DNA of 36,654 nucleotides from XYA12-FULL-58-9 sp001798605 (GTDB lineage: Bacteria > Myxococcota > XYA12-FULL-58-9), in assembly GCA_036736205.1 (NCBI GenBank), contig DAINMX010000041.1, positions 1 to 36,654 on the forward strand, given 5' to 3'. Position numbers and translations under genes: made by a program. Position 1 is the stretch's first letter; each line of letters begins with the position of its first letter. The notes beneath the pieces were generated by a model. It was not told the origin of the DNA, made no database searches, and saw only the letters and a program-made list of their open reading frames with translations. Of the stretch, positions 24,498 to 32,519 are shown piece by piece.

Positions 24498-26723
24498 ATG
24501 GCATCAAAGATTGTTTGGACGAAGATCGATGAGGCGCCAGCATTGGCGACATTCTGTTTGCTGCCAGTGGTGCAGAAATACACCAAAGGCACTGGCATCG
24601 ACGTCGAAACTAGAGACATCTCCCTGACCGGAAGAATCCTTGCCAACTTTCCGGACAAGCTCACCGATGCGCAGAAGATCCCCGATTTCCTCACGCAGCT
24701 CGGTGAGCTCACCCAGAAACCCGAAGCCAACATCATCAAGCTGCCGAACATCAGCGCTTCGATTCCTCAACTGCAAGCCGCCATCAAAGAGCTGCAAGAG
24801 AAGGGCTTCGACATCCCCAGTTATCCCGAGGAACCCAAGAACGATGCTGAACGCGCTCTGCAGGCACGCTTCGCCAAGAACCTCGGCTCCGCCGTCAATC
24901 CGGTTTTGCGCGAGGGCAACTCCGACAGACGAGCCTCGACCTCGGTGAAGAAATTTGCACAGAAGAACCCACATAAGATGATGAAGCCTTGGCCGAAATC
25001 GGGCTCCAAGGCCGCCATCGTGCACATGACTGGCAAAGATTTCTACGCGAATGAGATATCGACGACCATGACCCAGGCGAACACGGTCAAGATCGAGTTC
25101 GTCGACGCCGCCGGCAAAGTCACCGTCAAAAAAGACGGACTTGCTCTTCGGGTGGGAGAAGTGATCGACGCCACGGTGATGAACGTAGCGGCGTTGCGTA
25201 AGTTCTATGCCGAACAAATCGAAGTGGCCAAAAAGGAAGGGGAGCTTCTTTCTCTGCACCTCAAGGCAACCATGATGAAGATCTCCGATCCCATCATGTT
25301 CGGCCACTGTGTGTCGGTCTATTACAAAGACGCCCTGGAAAAACACGCCGACCTGCTCAAAGAAATCGGTGCCAACGTCAACAACGGTCTTGCCGATGTA
25401 CTCGACAAGCTCAATCGACTTCCGGCAGACAAAAAGGCTGAGATCGAAGCAGACATCAACGCCGTGTACAAAACCAGGCCGGCACTGGCCATGGTCGATT
25501 CCCGCAAAGGCATCACCAACCTGCACGTGCCCAACAACGTCATTGTCGACGCATCCATGCCCAACATCGTACGCGACGGTGGCAAGATGTGGAACAACGA
25601 CGACCAGCTTCAAGATACCATCGCCATGGTACCGGACCGTTGCTACGCCACCATATACAAAGTGATTCTCGAGGACGCCAAAGCCAAGGGCCAATTCGAT
25701 CCCGCGACCATGGGCAGCGTCTCCAACGTGGGTCTCATGGCGCAGAAGGCTGAAGAGTACGGCTCACACGACAAGACCTTCGAGGCCCCATCGGCGGGAA
25801 CCTTCCGTGTGGTCGACACGTCAGGCAAGACCCTGCTCGAACGCAAAGTCGAAGCAGGCGACATCTTCCGCATGTGTCAGGCCAAAGATGCCCCCATTCG
25901 TGACTGGGTCAAGCTCGCCGTGACCCGCGCCAGGGCCTCGGGATCTCCCGCGGTCTTCTGGCTCGACGAGAATCGCGGTCACGACGCTGAGATCATCAAG
26001 AAGGTCAAAAAGTACCTACCGGAGCACGACACCAAGGGCCTCGACATCCGTATCATGAAGCCCGACGACGCCATGAGGTTCTCCCTCGAGCGCGTGCGTA
26101 AGGGCGAGGACACCATCTCGGTCACGGGCAACGTCCTGCGTGACTATCTCACCGACCTGTTTCCGATTCTCGAGCTCGGCACCAGCGCCCGCATGCTTTC
26201 GATCGTACCGTTGCTCAACGGCGGCGGGCTGTTCGAGACCGGCGCAGGCGGCTCAGCTCCGAAACACGTGCAGCAGTTCCTCAAGGAAGGTCACCTCCGC
26301 TGGGACTCCCTCGGTGAGTATTGCGCCTTGGTGCCATCCTTCGAGCACATCGCTCTCAACACCAAGAACGAGAAGGCAACCATCCTAGCCGAGACTCTCG
26401 ACCAAGCCATTGGCAAGTACCTGGAGAACGCAAGGTACCCATCACGCAAGGTCAACGAGATCGACAACCGCGGCAGCAGCTTCTACCTGGCGATGTACTG
26501 GGCGCAAACCTTGGCCGCTCAGGACAAGGACGCGACACTCAAACAACGGTTCACCAAGGTGGCCAAAGAGCTCGAAGCCAACGAGGCGAAGATTGTCGAA
26601 GAGCTCCTCGCCGCTCAGGGCAAACCGGTGGACGTGGGTGGTTACTACCTTCCCGACACGAAGATGGCAGAGAAGCAGATGCGCCCGAGCGCAACCTTCA
26701 ACCGCATCATCGACGCACTGTAG
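24498..26723 (+). CDS. icd: NADP-dependent isocitrate dehydrogenase, monomeric type
   Basis: 741 residues, the standard size of the monomeric (80-kDa) enzyme as in Azotobacter and Corynebacterium, unrelated in length to the 45-kDa dimeric form. Oxidative decarboxylation of isocitrate to 2-oxoglutarate with NADP in the cytosol. Family segments are recognisable along the whole protein, starting with 'TKIDEAPALATFCLLPVV' (key DEAPALAT) and including 'TGRILANFPDKL', 'LPNISASIPQL', 'MLSIVPLLNGGGLFETGAGGSAP' (core GGGLFETGAGG) and 'NRGSSFYLAMYWA'. TGAGG lies upstream of ATG 24498. No lesion is seen. Confidence 0.97.
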   Translation: MASKIVWTKIDEAPALATFCLLPVVQKYTKGTGIDVETRDISLTGRILANFPDKLTDAQKIPDFLTQLGELTQKPEANIIKLPNISASIPQLQAAIKELQEKGFDIPSYPEEPKNDAERALQARFAKNLGSAVNPVLREGNSDRRASTSVKKFAQKNPHKMMKPWPKSGSKAAIVHMTGKDFYANEISTTMTQANTVKIEFVDAAGKVTVKKDGLALRVGEVIDATVMNVAALRKFYAEQIEVAKKEGELLSLHLKATMMKISDPIMFGHCVSVYYKDALEKHADLLKEIGANVNNGLADVLDKLNRLPADKKAEIEADINAVYKTRPALAMVDSRKGITNLHVPNNVIVDASMPNIVRDGGKMWNNDDQLQDTIAMVPDRCYATIYKVILEDAKAKGQFDPATMGSVSNVGLMAQKAEEYGSHDKTFEAPSAGTFRVVDTSGKTLLERKVEAGDIFRMCQAKDAPIRDWVKLAVTRARASGSPAVFWLDENRGHDAEIIKKVKKYLPEHDTKGLDIRIMKPDDAMRFSLERVRKGEDTISVTGNVLRDYLTDLFPILELGTSARMLSIVPLLNGGGLFETGAGGSAPKHVQQFLKEGHLRWDSLGEYCALVPSFEHIALNTKNEKATILAETLDQAIGKYLENARYPSRKVNEIDNRGSSFYLAMYWAQTLAAQDKDATLKQRFTKVAKELEANEAKIVEELLAAQGKPVDVGGYYLPDTKMAEKQMRPSATFNRIIDAL

Positions 26724-26788
26724 AGAAGAGCGCCCTCGCTCCCTGGGCCCACCCAGATTTGAAACCTGCGTTCTGCTATGGAACACCG

Positions 26789-27073
26789 ATGCTTGACATC
26801 ACCGAGGGACCTGTGGCGTCCTCTGCCATCACGGTTCTGGGCCTGGTCGCAGGGTGCCTGACCACCGCCGCTTTTCTGCCGCAGTTTCTCAAGGCGTGGC
26901 ATCTGCGGCAGACGCGGGACATCTCGCTCTCCATGTACATCACTTTCTGCTGCGGCGTTCTGTTGTGGTTGGTCTACGGGGTGTTGCGCATGGACATACC
27001 GGTCATTGCGGCCAACGGTGTGACCTTACTTCTCGCTGCCGGGGTGCTGGCCCTCAAGATTCGTTTCGGATAA
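26789..27073 (+). CDS. SemiSWEET-type sugar transporter
   Basis: 94-residue membrane protein with three helices (about 11-30, 42-62, 68-90), the size of a bacterial SemiSWEET (PQ-loop/MtN3 family) that dimerises to make one sugar-conducting unit. The signature 'FLPQFLKAW' follows the first helix, then 'RDISLSMY' and a 'WLVYG' helix, all usual for the family. The ATG at 26789 is 65 bases after the icd stop; the open frame extends far upstream only because it overlaps icd in another frame. Substrate (hexose or disaccharide) unknown. Confidence 0.9.
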   Translation: MLDITEGPVASSAITVLGLVAGCLTTAAFLPQFLKAWHLRQTRDISLSMYITFCCGVLLWLVYGVLRMDIPVIAANGVTLLLAAGVLALKIRFG

Positions 27074-27120
27074 TTGCCTAGCCCCTTGCCAAGCGGCGAC
27101 GCTGGGTTAAAGATCGGACC

Positions 27121-27423
27121 GTGACTGAGAACTTTTTCATTCCCTCTGACGAGGAGCATGTACAACGTGAACGCGCCAAGGCGCGAGAGCTCAGGCATTC
27201 CCAATGGTGGAAGGGTCAAAAAGGCCGCGGCCAGTGCTATTATTGCAAGGCACGGGTGGCACCGGGTGATCTCACCATGGATCACATCGTTCCCGTCATT
27301 CGTGGTGGAAAGACCACCAAGAGCAACGTCGTTACCAGCTGCAAGTCCTGCAACGACGCAAAAAATCACATGCTGCCGGTGGAATGGGTCGCGTATCTGG
27401 AATCACTGAGAAAGCGCGAGTGA
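27121..27423 (+). CDS. HNH endonuclease family protein
   Basis: 100 residues from GTG 27121. A compact HNH domain: 'CYYCKARV' and a second zinc pair 'CKSCNDAK' hold the fold; 'LTMDHIVPVIRGG' carries the catalytic His (DH) and 'NVVTSC' the middle Asn. This is the common small stand-alone bacterial HNH protein, whose role (DNA repair, defence or other) is seldom known. No phage or methylase gene is adjacent. Ends 23 bases before the YedF-like start. Confidence 0.92.
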   Translation: MTENFFIPSDEEHVQRERAKARELRHSQWWKGQKGRGQCYYCKARVAPGDLTMDHIVPVIRGGKTTKSNVVTSCKSCNDAKNHMLPVEWVAYLESLRKRE

Positions 27424-27446
27424 CGAGAGTCCATCAAGGAAATCTC

Positions 27447-27794
27447 ATGAATACAGATCCAGAGTTTCTACTGCTTATTAAGTCTGCGGGCATCGGCGAC
27501 GGCGAACCCGATCTCGGCGAGAAGCTCATGAAAGCTTTTCTTAGCACCCTACTCGACTCCAAACGAATTCCCGCCCGCCTTGTGTTTCTCAGCTCCGGAG
27601 TCTTCCTCACGACCCGCGGCTCTCCCGTTCTCGATCTACTGCAACAGTTCGAGCAGGCCGGATCTCAAATCCTCTCTTGCGGTACTTGTTTGGAGTACTA
27701 CCAACGCAAGGACGCTCTCTTGATTGGCGAGCCCACTAATATGCGGGATACGGTCGACGCGATGTTGTCATTCAGCAGAGTCGTCACGCCTTGA
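27447..27794 (+). CDS. YedF/DsrE-like protein, C-terminal domain only
   Basis: 115 residues from ATG 27447 (AAGGA six bases upstream). It matches the C-terminal DsrE-like domain of the 'selenium metabolism protein YedF' family: 'GEKLMKAFLSTL', 'VFLSSGVFLT', 'ILSCGTCLEYY' (conserved CGTC, 78-81) and 'GEPTNMRDTV'. The usual N-terminal TusA-like domain with its single Cys is absent, so it is a stand-alone version. The last six residues and the stop codon are encoded by the first unit of the tandem repeat that begins at 27773, so the native 3' end may have been replaced or the repeat arose from it. Function in sulfur or selenium transfer is inferred from family only. Confidence 0.8.
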   Translation: MNTDPEFLLLIKSAGIGDGEPDLGEKLMKAFLSTLLDSKRIPARLVFLSSGVFLTTRGSPVLDLLQQFEQAGSQILSCGTCLEYYQRKDALLIGEPTNMRDTVDAMLSFSRVVTP

Positions 27795-28159
27795 GCCAAC
27801 AAAGTCGTCACGCTTTGAGCCAGCAAAGTCGTCACGCCTTGAGCCAACAAAGCTTTGAGCCAGCAGAGTCGTCACACCTTGAGCCAACAAAGCTTTGAGC
27901 CAGCAAAGTCGTCACGCCTTGAGCCAACAAAGTCGTCACGCCTTGAGCCAACAAAGTCGTCACGCCTTGAGCCAGCAAAGTCGTCACGCCTTGAGCCANN
28001 NNNNNNNNNNNNNNNNNNNNNNNNNNNNNNNNNNNNNNNNNNNNNNNNNNNNNNNNNNNNNNNNNNNNNNNNNNNNNNNNNNNNNNNNNNNNNNNNNNCA
28101 AAGTCGTCACGCCTTGAGCCAGCAAAGTCGTCACGCCTTGAGCCAACAAAGCCTTGAGC
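27773..28159. repeat. 24/16-bp tandem repeat array interrupted by an assembly gap
   Basis: At least thirteen units. The full 24-base unit is built of three octamers, CARCARAG-TCGTCACG-CYTTGAGC; three units (27845-27860, 27885-27900, 28144-28159) lack the middle octamer and are 16 bases long. Units start at 27773, 27797, 27821, 27845, 27861, 27885, 27901, 27925, 27949 and 27973; after the N run they resume at 28099 (partial), 28120 and 28144. There are no unique spacers, so it is not a CRISPR. The array lies between convergent genes (YedF-like and VapC-like). Open frames through it on both strands are an effect of the unit length being divisible by three. Confidence 0.95.
27999..28098. other. 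Assembly gap (100 N)
   Basis: Exactly 100 undetermined bases, the usual placeholder for a scaffold gap of unknown size. Both sides end in the same repeat phase, so the true array is probably longer than shown. Confidence 0.97.
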
Positions 28160-28171
28160 CGACCTGCGGGG

Positions 28172-28567
28172 TCAGAGGCGGAGATTCTGGACGACAATCC
28201 CAATGCCCGGCGCTCGCGACAAGGGACCGTCTGCCGTCAGCAGCGGAGAATCATACAGTGCCGCAGTCGCGACGTAGAACGAATCGTAGCCGGAGACGTT
28301 GTCCCGGTACTGCCAGGCGATCTGCAACAAACTCTTATGACTCACGCGCTCGATATCCCAGCTCTCGAGATCTTCGAGTGCCTCTTTTGCTCGTCCGAGG
28401 TTGATCTCTCGATTGAGCAGTGCCCGCCGGATTACGGCGAACACCTCGACGTCGAGCAACTCTGGCGCGACGAGTGTCTCACGCTCGAGCAGGGGTGCCG
28501 CCCGGCAGCCAAGGTCGGTTCTCAGCAGATACTCGACGGCTAGCGATGCGTCCAAAACAGCGCTCAT
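28172..28567 (-). CDS. vapC: PIN-domain toxin, VapC-type RNase
   Basis: 131 residues, normal size. The four acidic metal-site residues of PIN nucleases are present: D6 (VLDASLAVEYLL), E41 (DVEVFAVIRR), D95 (GYDSFYVA) and D113 (TADGPL). It would act as an Mg-dependent endoribonuclease cutting tRNA or rRNA when its antitoxin is lost. The ATG overlaps the stop of the upstream antitoxin gene (ATGA), the usual coupled arrangement. Its 3' end lies 12 bases from the tandem repeat array. Confidence 0.92.
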   Translation of the reverse strand: MSAVLDASLAVEYLLRTDLGCRAAPLLERETLVAPELLDVEVFAVIRRALLNREINLGRAKEALEDLESWDIERVSHKSLLQIAWQYRDNVSGYDSFYVATAALYDSPLLTADGPLSRAPGIGIVVQNLRL

Positions 28568-28794
28568 CCTTCCATGCCCCGATCACTGCGCTCTGCATTC
28601 AACATCTTCTGAGCTGGCGTGCGCAGCCGAGTTGTCGCCCGCTGGTGCAGTCGCTCAACGAATGCGTTGCGCTCCAACTCGCGGCGCACTGCATCCAGAA
28701 CAATGTCTCGGATGGTGCGGTTCTGCTCACGCGCGAAACGGTGCAGACGTTTGTTCAAATCCTCTGGTAGATTCTTGACCTGAAGGTTCGCCAT
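28564..28794 (-). CDS. Ribbon-helix-helix antitoxin (FitA/VapB-like)
   Basis: 76 residues from ATG 28794; a longer frame to 28821 is less likely because the family begins 'MANLQVKNLPEDL'. The N-terminal strand and two helices ('LQVKNLPEDLNKRL', 'NRTIRDIVLDAVRREL') form the RHH DNA-binding fold used to bind the operon's own promoter; the C-terminal tail would wrap the PIN toxin. It overlaps vapC by four bases. Confidence 0.88.
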   Translation of the reverse strand: MANLQVKNLPEDLNKRLHRFAREQNRTIRDIVLDAVRRELERNAFVERLHQRATTRLRTPAQKMLNAERSDRGMEG

Positions 28795-28969
28795 AGCATG
28801 ACTTTGGCATGCCGGTAGCATGACGTCAATACTTCACGATCCAAGGATCCAAGGTCTCCAAGGTCCAAGACCGTGACGATGTTGCAGGGCAAACAGACAC
28901 GCTAGAAAGACAAAGTGAACGAGGTCGTGACGCTCACACAGCTTTGCGGTGTTAGTATTTGAACAACCA

Positions 28970-30175
28970 TTATCGGATCACCTGAAGCGGCGGGACGGCG
29001 TAGCGGTTGGGGAATGGATCGGCGCTTTCTCTTCTTACGATCTCACGGCGGTTGATGCCCTCCGCGGCAACGCGGGCTCGATAGGCGTCCAGCCGCGCCA
29101 TGTATCCACGCTCACCGAACGCCGCCACACCGATGACCCCCACGTTGCAGGCGGATCCGGTTTGGGCCGCGTAGGAGTCCTTCACCGAGCCAAAGCGAAA
29201 AGCGGCGACGGCATTCTCACTTTGGCGGAAACCTTCAATCTCGACGGTTCCAAAGGGCTCCACGAGGTATCCACGTTTGCTGACGCCTGCCTCGCTTCCA
29301 TCCAGAACGTCGAGACCATCGACGCTAACAACAACCTCGAAACGTTCATTGGTGTGATTGTGAATGAGAACCGAGTAGCGCTCACCGTTCTCACCGATGG
29401 CGACGGTGCGGCCGTTGCCGCGATACGCCGGCAAAGTGCGACCGTACTGGTCGAGGAGCGACACCGTCAGGGCGGCCGACATGTTGACTTCGGCGGCGGT
29501 CAAGGACGGGTAGCTTCCCGCGAGTGCGCTGGCCCCACTTCTGTTGTTGTAATGCAAAGTTCCGACGTAATTGGGACCGCTCCTGTCGCGAACGAAGGAA
29601 ACTTCGTGCACCGAAGAATGGCGGGTCTCACCCCAGCTCGTCGCCAATCCGGGCCGTTCTTCGATCGGGGGCGGCGCGGCCACGGGTGACGGGTGAGAGC
29701 GACCGGCCGCACGATCGGCGGGGGAAGGGCCTACCATCCCCGACAAATCGCCCAGATCGGCCTTGCGCGATTTGCCTGCGGCACCGCGACTTTCCGGGCC
29801 CGGCGGCGGCCTCGGCGATGGCTGACTTGCCTCGTGGTAGGCTTCGTCATGGGCACGCGCACGGTCGTAATCCACCGACGATTCGCGGGCAGGTGCCCGC
29901 TCGGTCGAAGCCGAATCGACGGAAGGCAGAGCGGCGCGCCCACGTTCCACATCTTTTGTCTCGTCGTCGGCAGCAAAGTGGGCTGGGGGTTGGGCATATC
30001 GTCCAGTGGGTGGCGCGATCGTCTCTCGGGCATTCAGATTGTCGTACCCAGGAGGGTCTGCTTCGACCCCCTGGTGCGCCGTTTCGTCCCCAACGGTCGG
30101 GGGCGGCATTTCCTCCGTGGTCGGAGCGCAAGAGGAAAATGCGAGGACAAACAACAGGGTACAGGTTCTCTTCAT
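28970..30175 (-). CDS. Lipoprotein with Pro/Ala-rich linker and conserved C-terminal beta domain
   Basis: 401 residues; signal peptide with lipobox LAFSSC (lipid-modified C16). Residues 17 to about 185 are low-complexity, rich in Pro, Ala, Asp and Arg, and probably span the periplasm. The C-terminal 200 residues form a conserved domain I have seen in uncharacterised proteobacterial proteins: 'YSVLIHNHTNERFEVVVSVDGLDV' (core NHTNERFEV and DGLDV), 'GYLVEPFGTVEIEGFRQS' (core IEGFRQS), 'AAFRFGSV.DSYA' and 'NVGVIGVAAFGE'. Its role is unknown; membrane association and beta structure are predicted. GGAGG precedes ATG 30175. Divergent from the next gene, with a 160-base gap. Confidence 0.82.
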   Translation of the reverse strand: MKRTCTLLFVLAFSSCAPTTEEMPPPTVGDETAHQGVEADPPGYDNLNARETIAPPTGRYAQPPAHFAADDETKDVERGRAALPSVDSASTERAPARESSVDYDRARAHDEAYHEASQPSPRPPPGPESRGAAGKSRKADLGDLSGMVGPSPADRAAGRSHPSPVAAPPPIEERPGLATSWGETRHSSVHEVSFVRDRSGPNYVGTLHYNNRSGASALAGSYPSLTAAEVNMSAALTVSLLDQYGRTLPAYRGNGRTVAIGENGERYSVLIHNHTNERFEVVVSVDGLDVLDGSEAGVSKRGYLVEPFGTVEIEGFRQSENAVAAFRFGSVKDSYAAQTGSACNVGVIGVAAFGERGYMARLDAYRARVAAEGINRREIVRRESADPFPNRYAVPPLQVIR

Positions 30176-30335
30176 CGGACGCCTCCAAGGTTGACATGGG
30201 ATTGGTCGGGAGGAGGAGAATAAATGGGAATGTAGGCCGCAATTTTTTCAGCAAGGTCGGCGAGTGTGACGCTATGGTCGCGATGGCATCCCCGGGAACC
30301 GCCATCCCTGGTATACACGTTGTCTGGAGATCAAC

Positions 30336-31016
30336 ATGCTCACATATGCAACTGTCGCCGCATGGATCCTATGCGCCGCATCGTCAACGTTGGGTGCACG
30401 AGAACAGACCTTCACACCCCAACGCGCCCTCGATTTCGTCCTCGATGACGAATTGAAGCTGGTCTCCCGTTTTCACGGTCACGACGTTGGTCTGATGGAT
30501 TGGGTTTGTTTGTTCAAGAACAAACACGTTCTGGTTCGTTTGAATTACTGTTCGAAGAGCGGCAGCGGCGAACGCGCGGGCGGTGAGGTCGTTGGTGCCA
30601 GAATCTATTCAGCCAAGGGCGAGGAGATCTACATCTACGCTGAGACGTCACCACAAGAGTCGGTCTTCCACCTGCAACCGACCGCCTATACGAGAGTGGT
30701 CTTGGATTACAAAGACCTCTCCAAGGCCATGACGAAAACGAAGATCCTCGACATGAACACCGCCACCTATGTCCAGTACATCAATGCCGGTAAAGAATTG
30801 CAGTGGCGATCCTACGACGTCTGTTTTCTCAGCCACTACCCCTTCTCGGTCATTCCCCAACAACAAGGTCCCGTGAAGGTCGAGTGTCCCTATTCCAAGC
30901 CGCCATTTAGCAATGCTTGGCAGGAGAGCGGCGAAATTTTCATCACCTCATTTCCCCAAACATGGTTTCGTTTTTTGCAGACGGCCCAAACTCTCGTTGA
31001 ACGTCACGGCGAATAG
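30336..31016 (+). CDS. Secreted or periplasmic protein of unknown function
   Basis: 226 residues from ATG 30336 (CTGGAGA five bases upstream). The N-terminus is a weakly charged Sec signal, with likely cleavage after about residue 21 (LGA). The mature protein is a mixed beta-rich sequence with four Cys (in WVCLF, NYCSK, DVCFL and VECPY) that could form two disulfides. No known domain recognised. Confidence 0.72.
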   Translation: MLTYATVAAWILCAASSTLGAREQTFTPQRALDFVLDDELKLVSRFHGHDVGLMDWVCLFKNKHVLVRLNYCSKSGSGERAGGEVVGARIYSAKGEEIYIYAETSPQESVFHLQPTAYTRVVLDYKDLSKAMTKTKILDMNTATYVQYINAGKELQWRSYDVCFLSHYPFSVIPQQQGPVKVECPYSKPPFSNAWQESGEIFITSFPQTWFRFLQTAQTLVERHGE

Positions 31017-31212
31017 ACTGCGGCAGGCCCAAATGGCCTTAAAATCGGCCATGGGTGCACTTTTTTTTGTCCAGACAACCGAACGAAATCATGGGGATGG
31101 GTGAAATCCGCAGCGGCCGTCGAGAAAGAATAGCATGTCCCGGCAAAAATCAGCTATGGATGCGTCGCCCACTGTTTGGGCACAGATCGTTTTATTGAAA
31201 AGGGACACGTTA

Positions 31213-31410
31213 ATGGCGCAGGGAACAATCAAGAAGATCATTTCTGACAAAGGATTCGGATTCATCAAGGGCGAAAACGAAGAGCTCTTCTTTCATCGCT
31301 CCGCGGTGGAAGGCATCAGCTTCGAAGAACTTCGCGAAGGCCAATCCGTCCAGTACAACGAGGGCCAGGGCCCCAAGGGCAAGCGAGCTGAAAACGTTCG
31401 CCCAGCCTAA
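31213..31410 (+). CDS. Cold-shock domain protein (CspA family)
   Basis: 65-residue single CSD protein with RNP1 'KGFGFIK' and RNP2 'LFFHRSA', an RNA/ssDNA chaperone of the cytoplasm. ATG 31213 has AGGGA at 31201-31205; the frame is open upstream to 31135 but that part does not resemble the family. The second half (EGISFEELREGQSVQY, ending AENVRPA) is typical of deltaproteobacterial paralogues. A leader of up to about 190 bases precedes it and could hold cold-regulatory structure. Confidence 0.95.
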   Translation: MAQGTIKKIISDKGFGFIKGENEELFFHRSAVEGISFEELREGQSVQYNEGQGPKGKRAENVRPA

Positions 31411-31421
31411 GTACGCATAGT

Positions 31422-31439
31422 CCTCTCAGACGGGAGAGG
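31422..31439 (+). terminator. Candidate hairpin after the cold-shock gene
   Basis: CCTCTC, six-base loop, GAGAGG, starting 11 bases after the stop codon. A six-pair G+C-rich stem but no following T tract, so termination is uncertain; it may instead stabilise the 3' end. Confidence 0.35.
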
Positions 31440-31634
31440 GTCGGAACGATATCGCATCGCGTACCACCAATTCCAATACCCAATCTGAGCCGGCCGCAAT
31501 GGTTGCAAGGACACGTGCTCACGTGTCACACCGATTGATGTAGTCATCATCGTTGGGTATTGCCTCGCTTCACCGCTCTGCGTCGGCTAGTCATGGTGCA
31601 GTCGGACCGAAAAGGTCGCTTCGGCCTTCAGCCT

Positions 31635-32441
31635 TCAGCCAGCCGACCATTCCTTGATGACATAACCGCCAGATCTGTCGTCATGATCGATGGTCAGAAG
31701 CTTCTGGCGTTGCATCTCCTCGAGCATCGCACTGAAACCCGAGAAGCCGTAGTGCGACTCGTTGAATTCCGGTCGTCGCCGCATGATGGTTTGCTTCACC
31801 ATGGAACCCCAGATCCGTCCGCTACCGCCGCGTTCGTTCGCCAAGGCTTGAATCGTCTCCACCACCACATCGAAGCCTTCCTGTTCGAGCTCCTCCTTTT
31901 TTGTGGGGGCGCGTTTCGCTGTCTTCTTCTTCGTGTTCGACGCCTTGGCAGGTCTTTCTGGTTTGTTCGGTTGCACGAGGTCATCGTAAAAGATGAACTC
32001 GTCACAGTTGCGGGTGAGAAGCTTGGAGGTGGAATCTCGCACCCCAACCCCGATGACCGTCTTGGCGTTTTCGCGCAATTTACTCACCAACGGTGAGAAG
32101 TCGGAGTCGCCACTGATGATCACGAAGGTGTCAACGTGGCTCTTGGTGTAACAGAGGTCCAGAGCGTCAACGACCATTCGAATGTCGGCGGAATTTTTTC
32201 CAGACAAACGCACGTGCGGGATTTCGATGAGTTCAAAAGACGCCTCATGCATGGCGGTCTTGAAGCCCTTGTAGCGCTCCCAATCGCAGTAGGCCTTCTT
32301 GACGACGATGCTCCCTTTCAACAGCAGCCGTTCGATGACACGGCCAATGTCAAAATCGTCGTGGTTTGCGTCGGCAACACCGAGCGCGACGTTCTCGAAG
32401 TCACAGAAAACTGCCATGCTGGAAGTATCAGGTTGGCTCAT
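31635..32441 (-). CDS. NYN-domain RNase-like protein with OST-HTH/LOTUS domain
   Basis: 268 residues. The N-terminal NYN (PIN-like) domain has its acidic site: CDFENV (D14, with N17), ADIRMVVDA (D86) and SGDSDFSPL (D112, D114), as in LabA-like proteins. A Lys-rich linker (about 158-185) leads to a C-terminal OST-HTH-type winged helix (about 190-265, 'GRIWGSMVKQTIMRRRPEF' abbreviated to WGSMVKQ and RRRPEF, then 'GFSGFSAMLEEM'), expected to bind RNA. This two-domain order is widespread in bacteria; the likely role is RNA processing or decay, with target unknown. ATG 32441 lacks a clear ribosome site and an in-frame ATG at 32417 would give a protein beginning at the NYN strand. Confidence 0.9.
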   Translation of the reverse strand: MSQPDTSSMAVFCDFENVALGVADANHDDFDIGRVIERLLLKGSIVVKKAYCDWERYKGFKTAMHEASFELIEIPHVRLSGKNSADIRMVVDALDLCYTKSHVDTFVIISGDSDFSPLVSKLRENAKTVIGVGVRDSTSKLLTRNCDEFIFYDDLVQPNKPERPAKASNTKKKTAKRAPTKKEELEQEGFDVVVETIQALANERGGSGRIWGSMVKQTIMRRRPEFNESHYGFSGFSAMLEEMQRQKLLTIDHDDRSGGYVIKEWSAG

Positions 32442-32519
32442 TGCCGCAGCATAACAGCACGGTGGTGTCGGTCACGAGGAAAAGAACACCCGTGGACCTG
32501 TGGGTCATGGACATTCCGC

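Noticed and set aside
24504..25694. 396-codon open frame on the minus strand
   Set aside because: Antisense to isocitrate dehydrogenase, with biased His/Gly/Val composition and no family pattern.
27773..28159. CRISPR array
   Set aside because: Units are directly adjacent without unique spacers and no cas genes are present in the window.
27832..28203. Repetitive proteins encoded through the tandem array on both strands (units reading SRHALSQQ or AQGVTTLL)
   Set aside because: The 24-base unit has no stop in these frames, so open reading frames arise automatically; they cross an assembly gap and lack starts with ribosome sites.
29524..30456. 310-codon plus-strand frame
   Set aside because: Antisense to the lipoprotein at 28970-30175, which has a lipobox, ribosome site and conserved domain; composition (Arg/Pro/Ser) is typical of a shadow frame.
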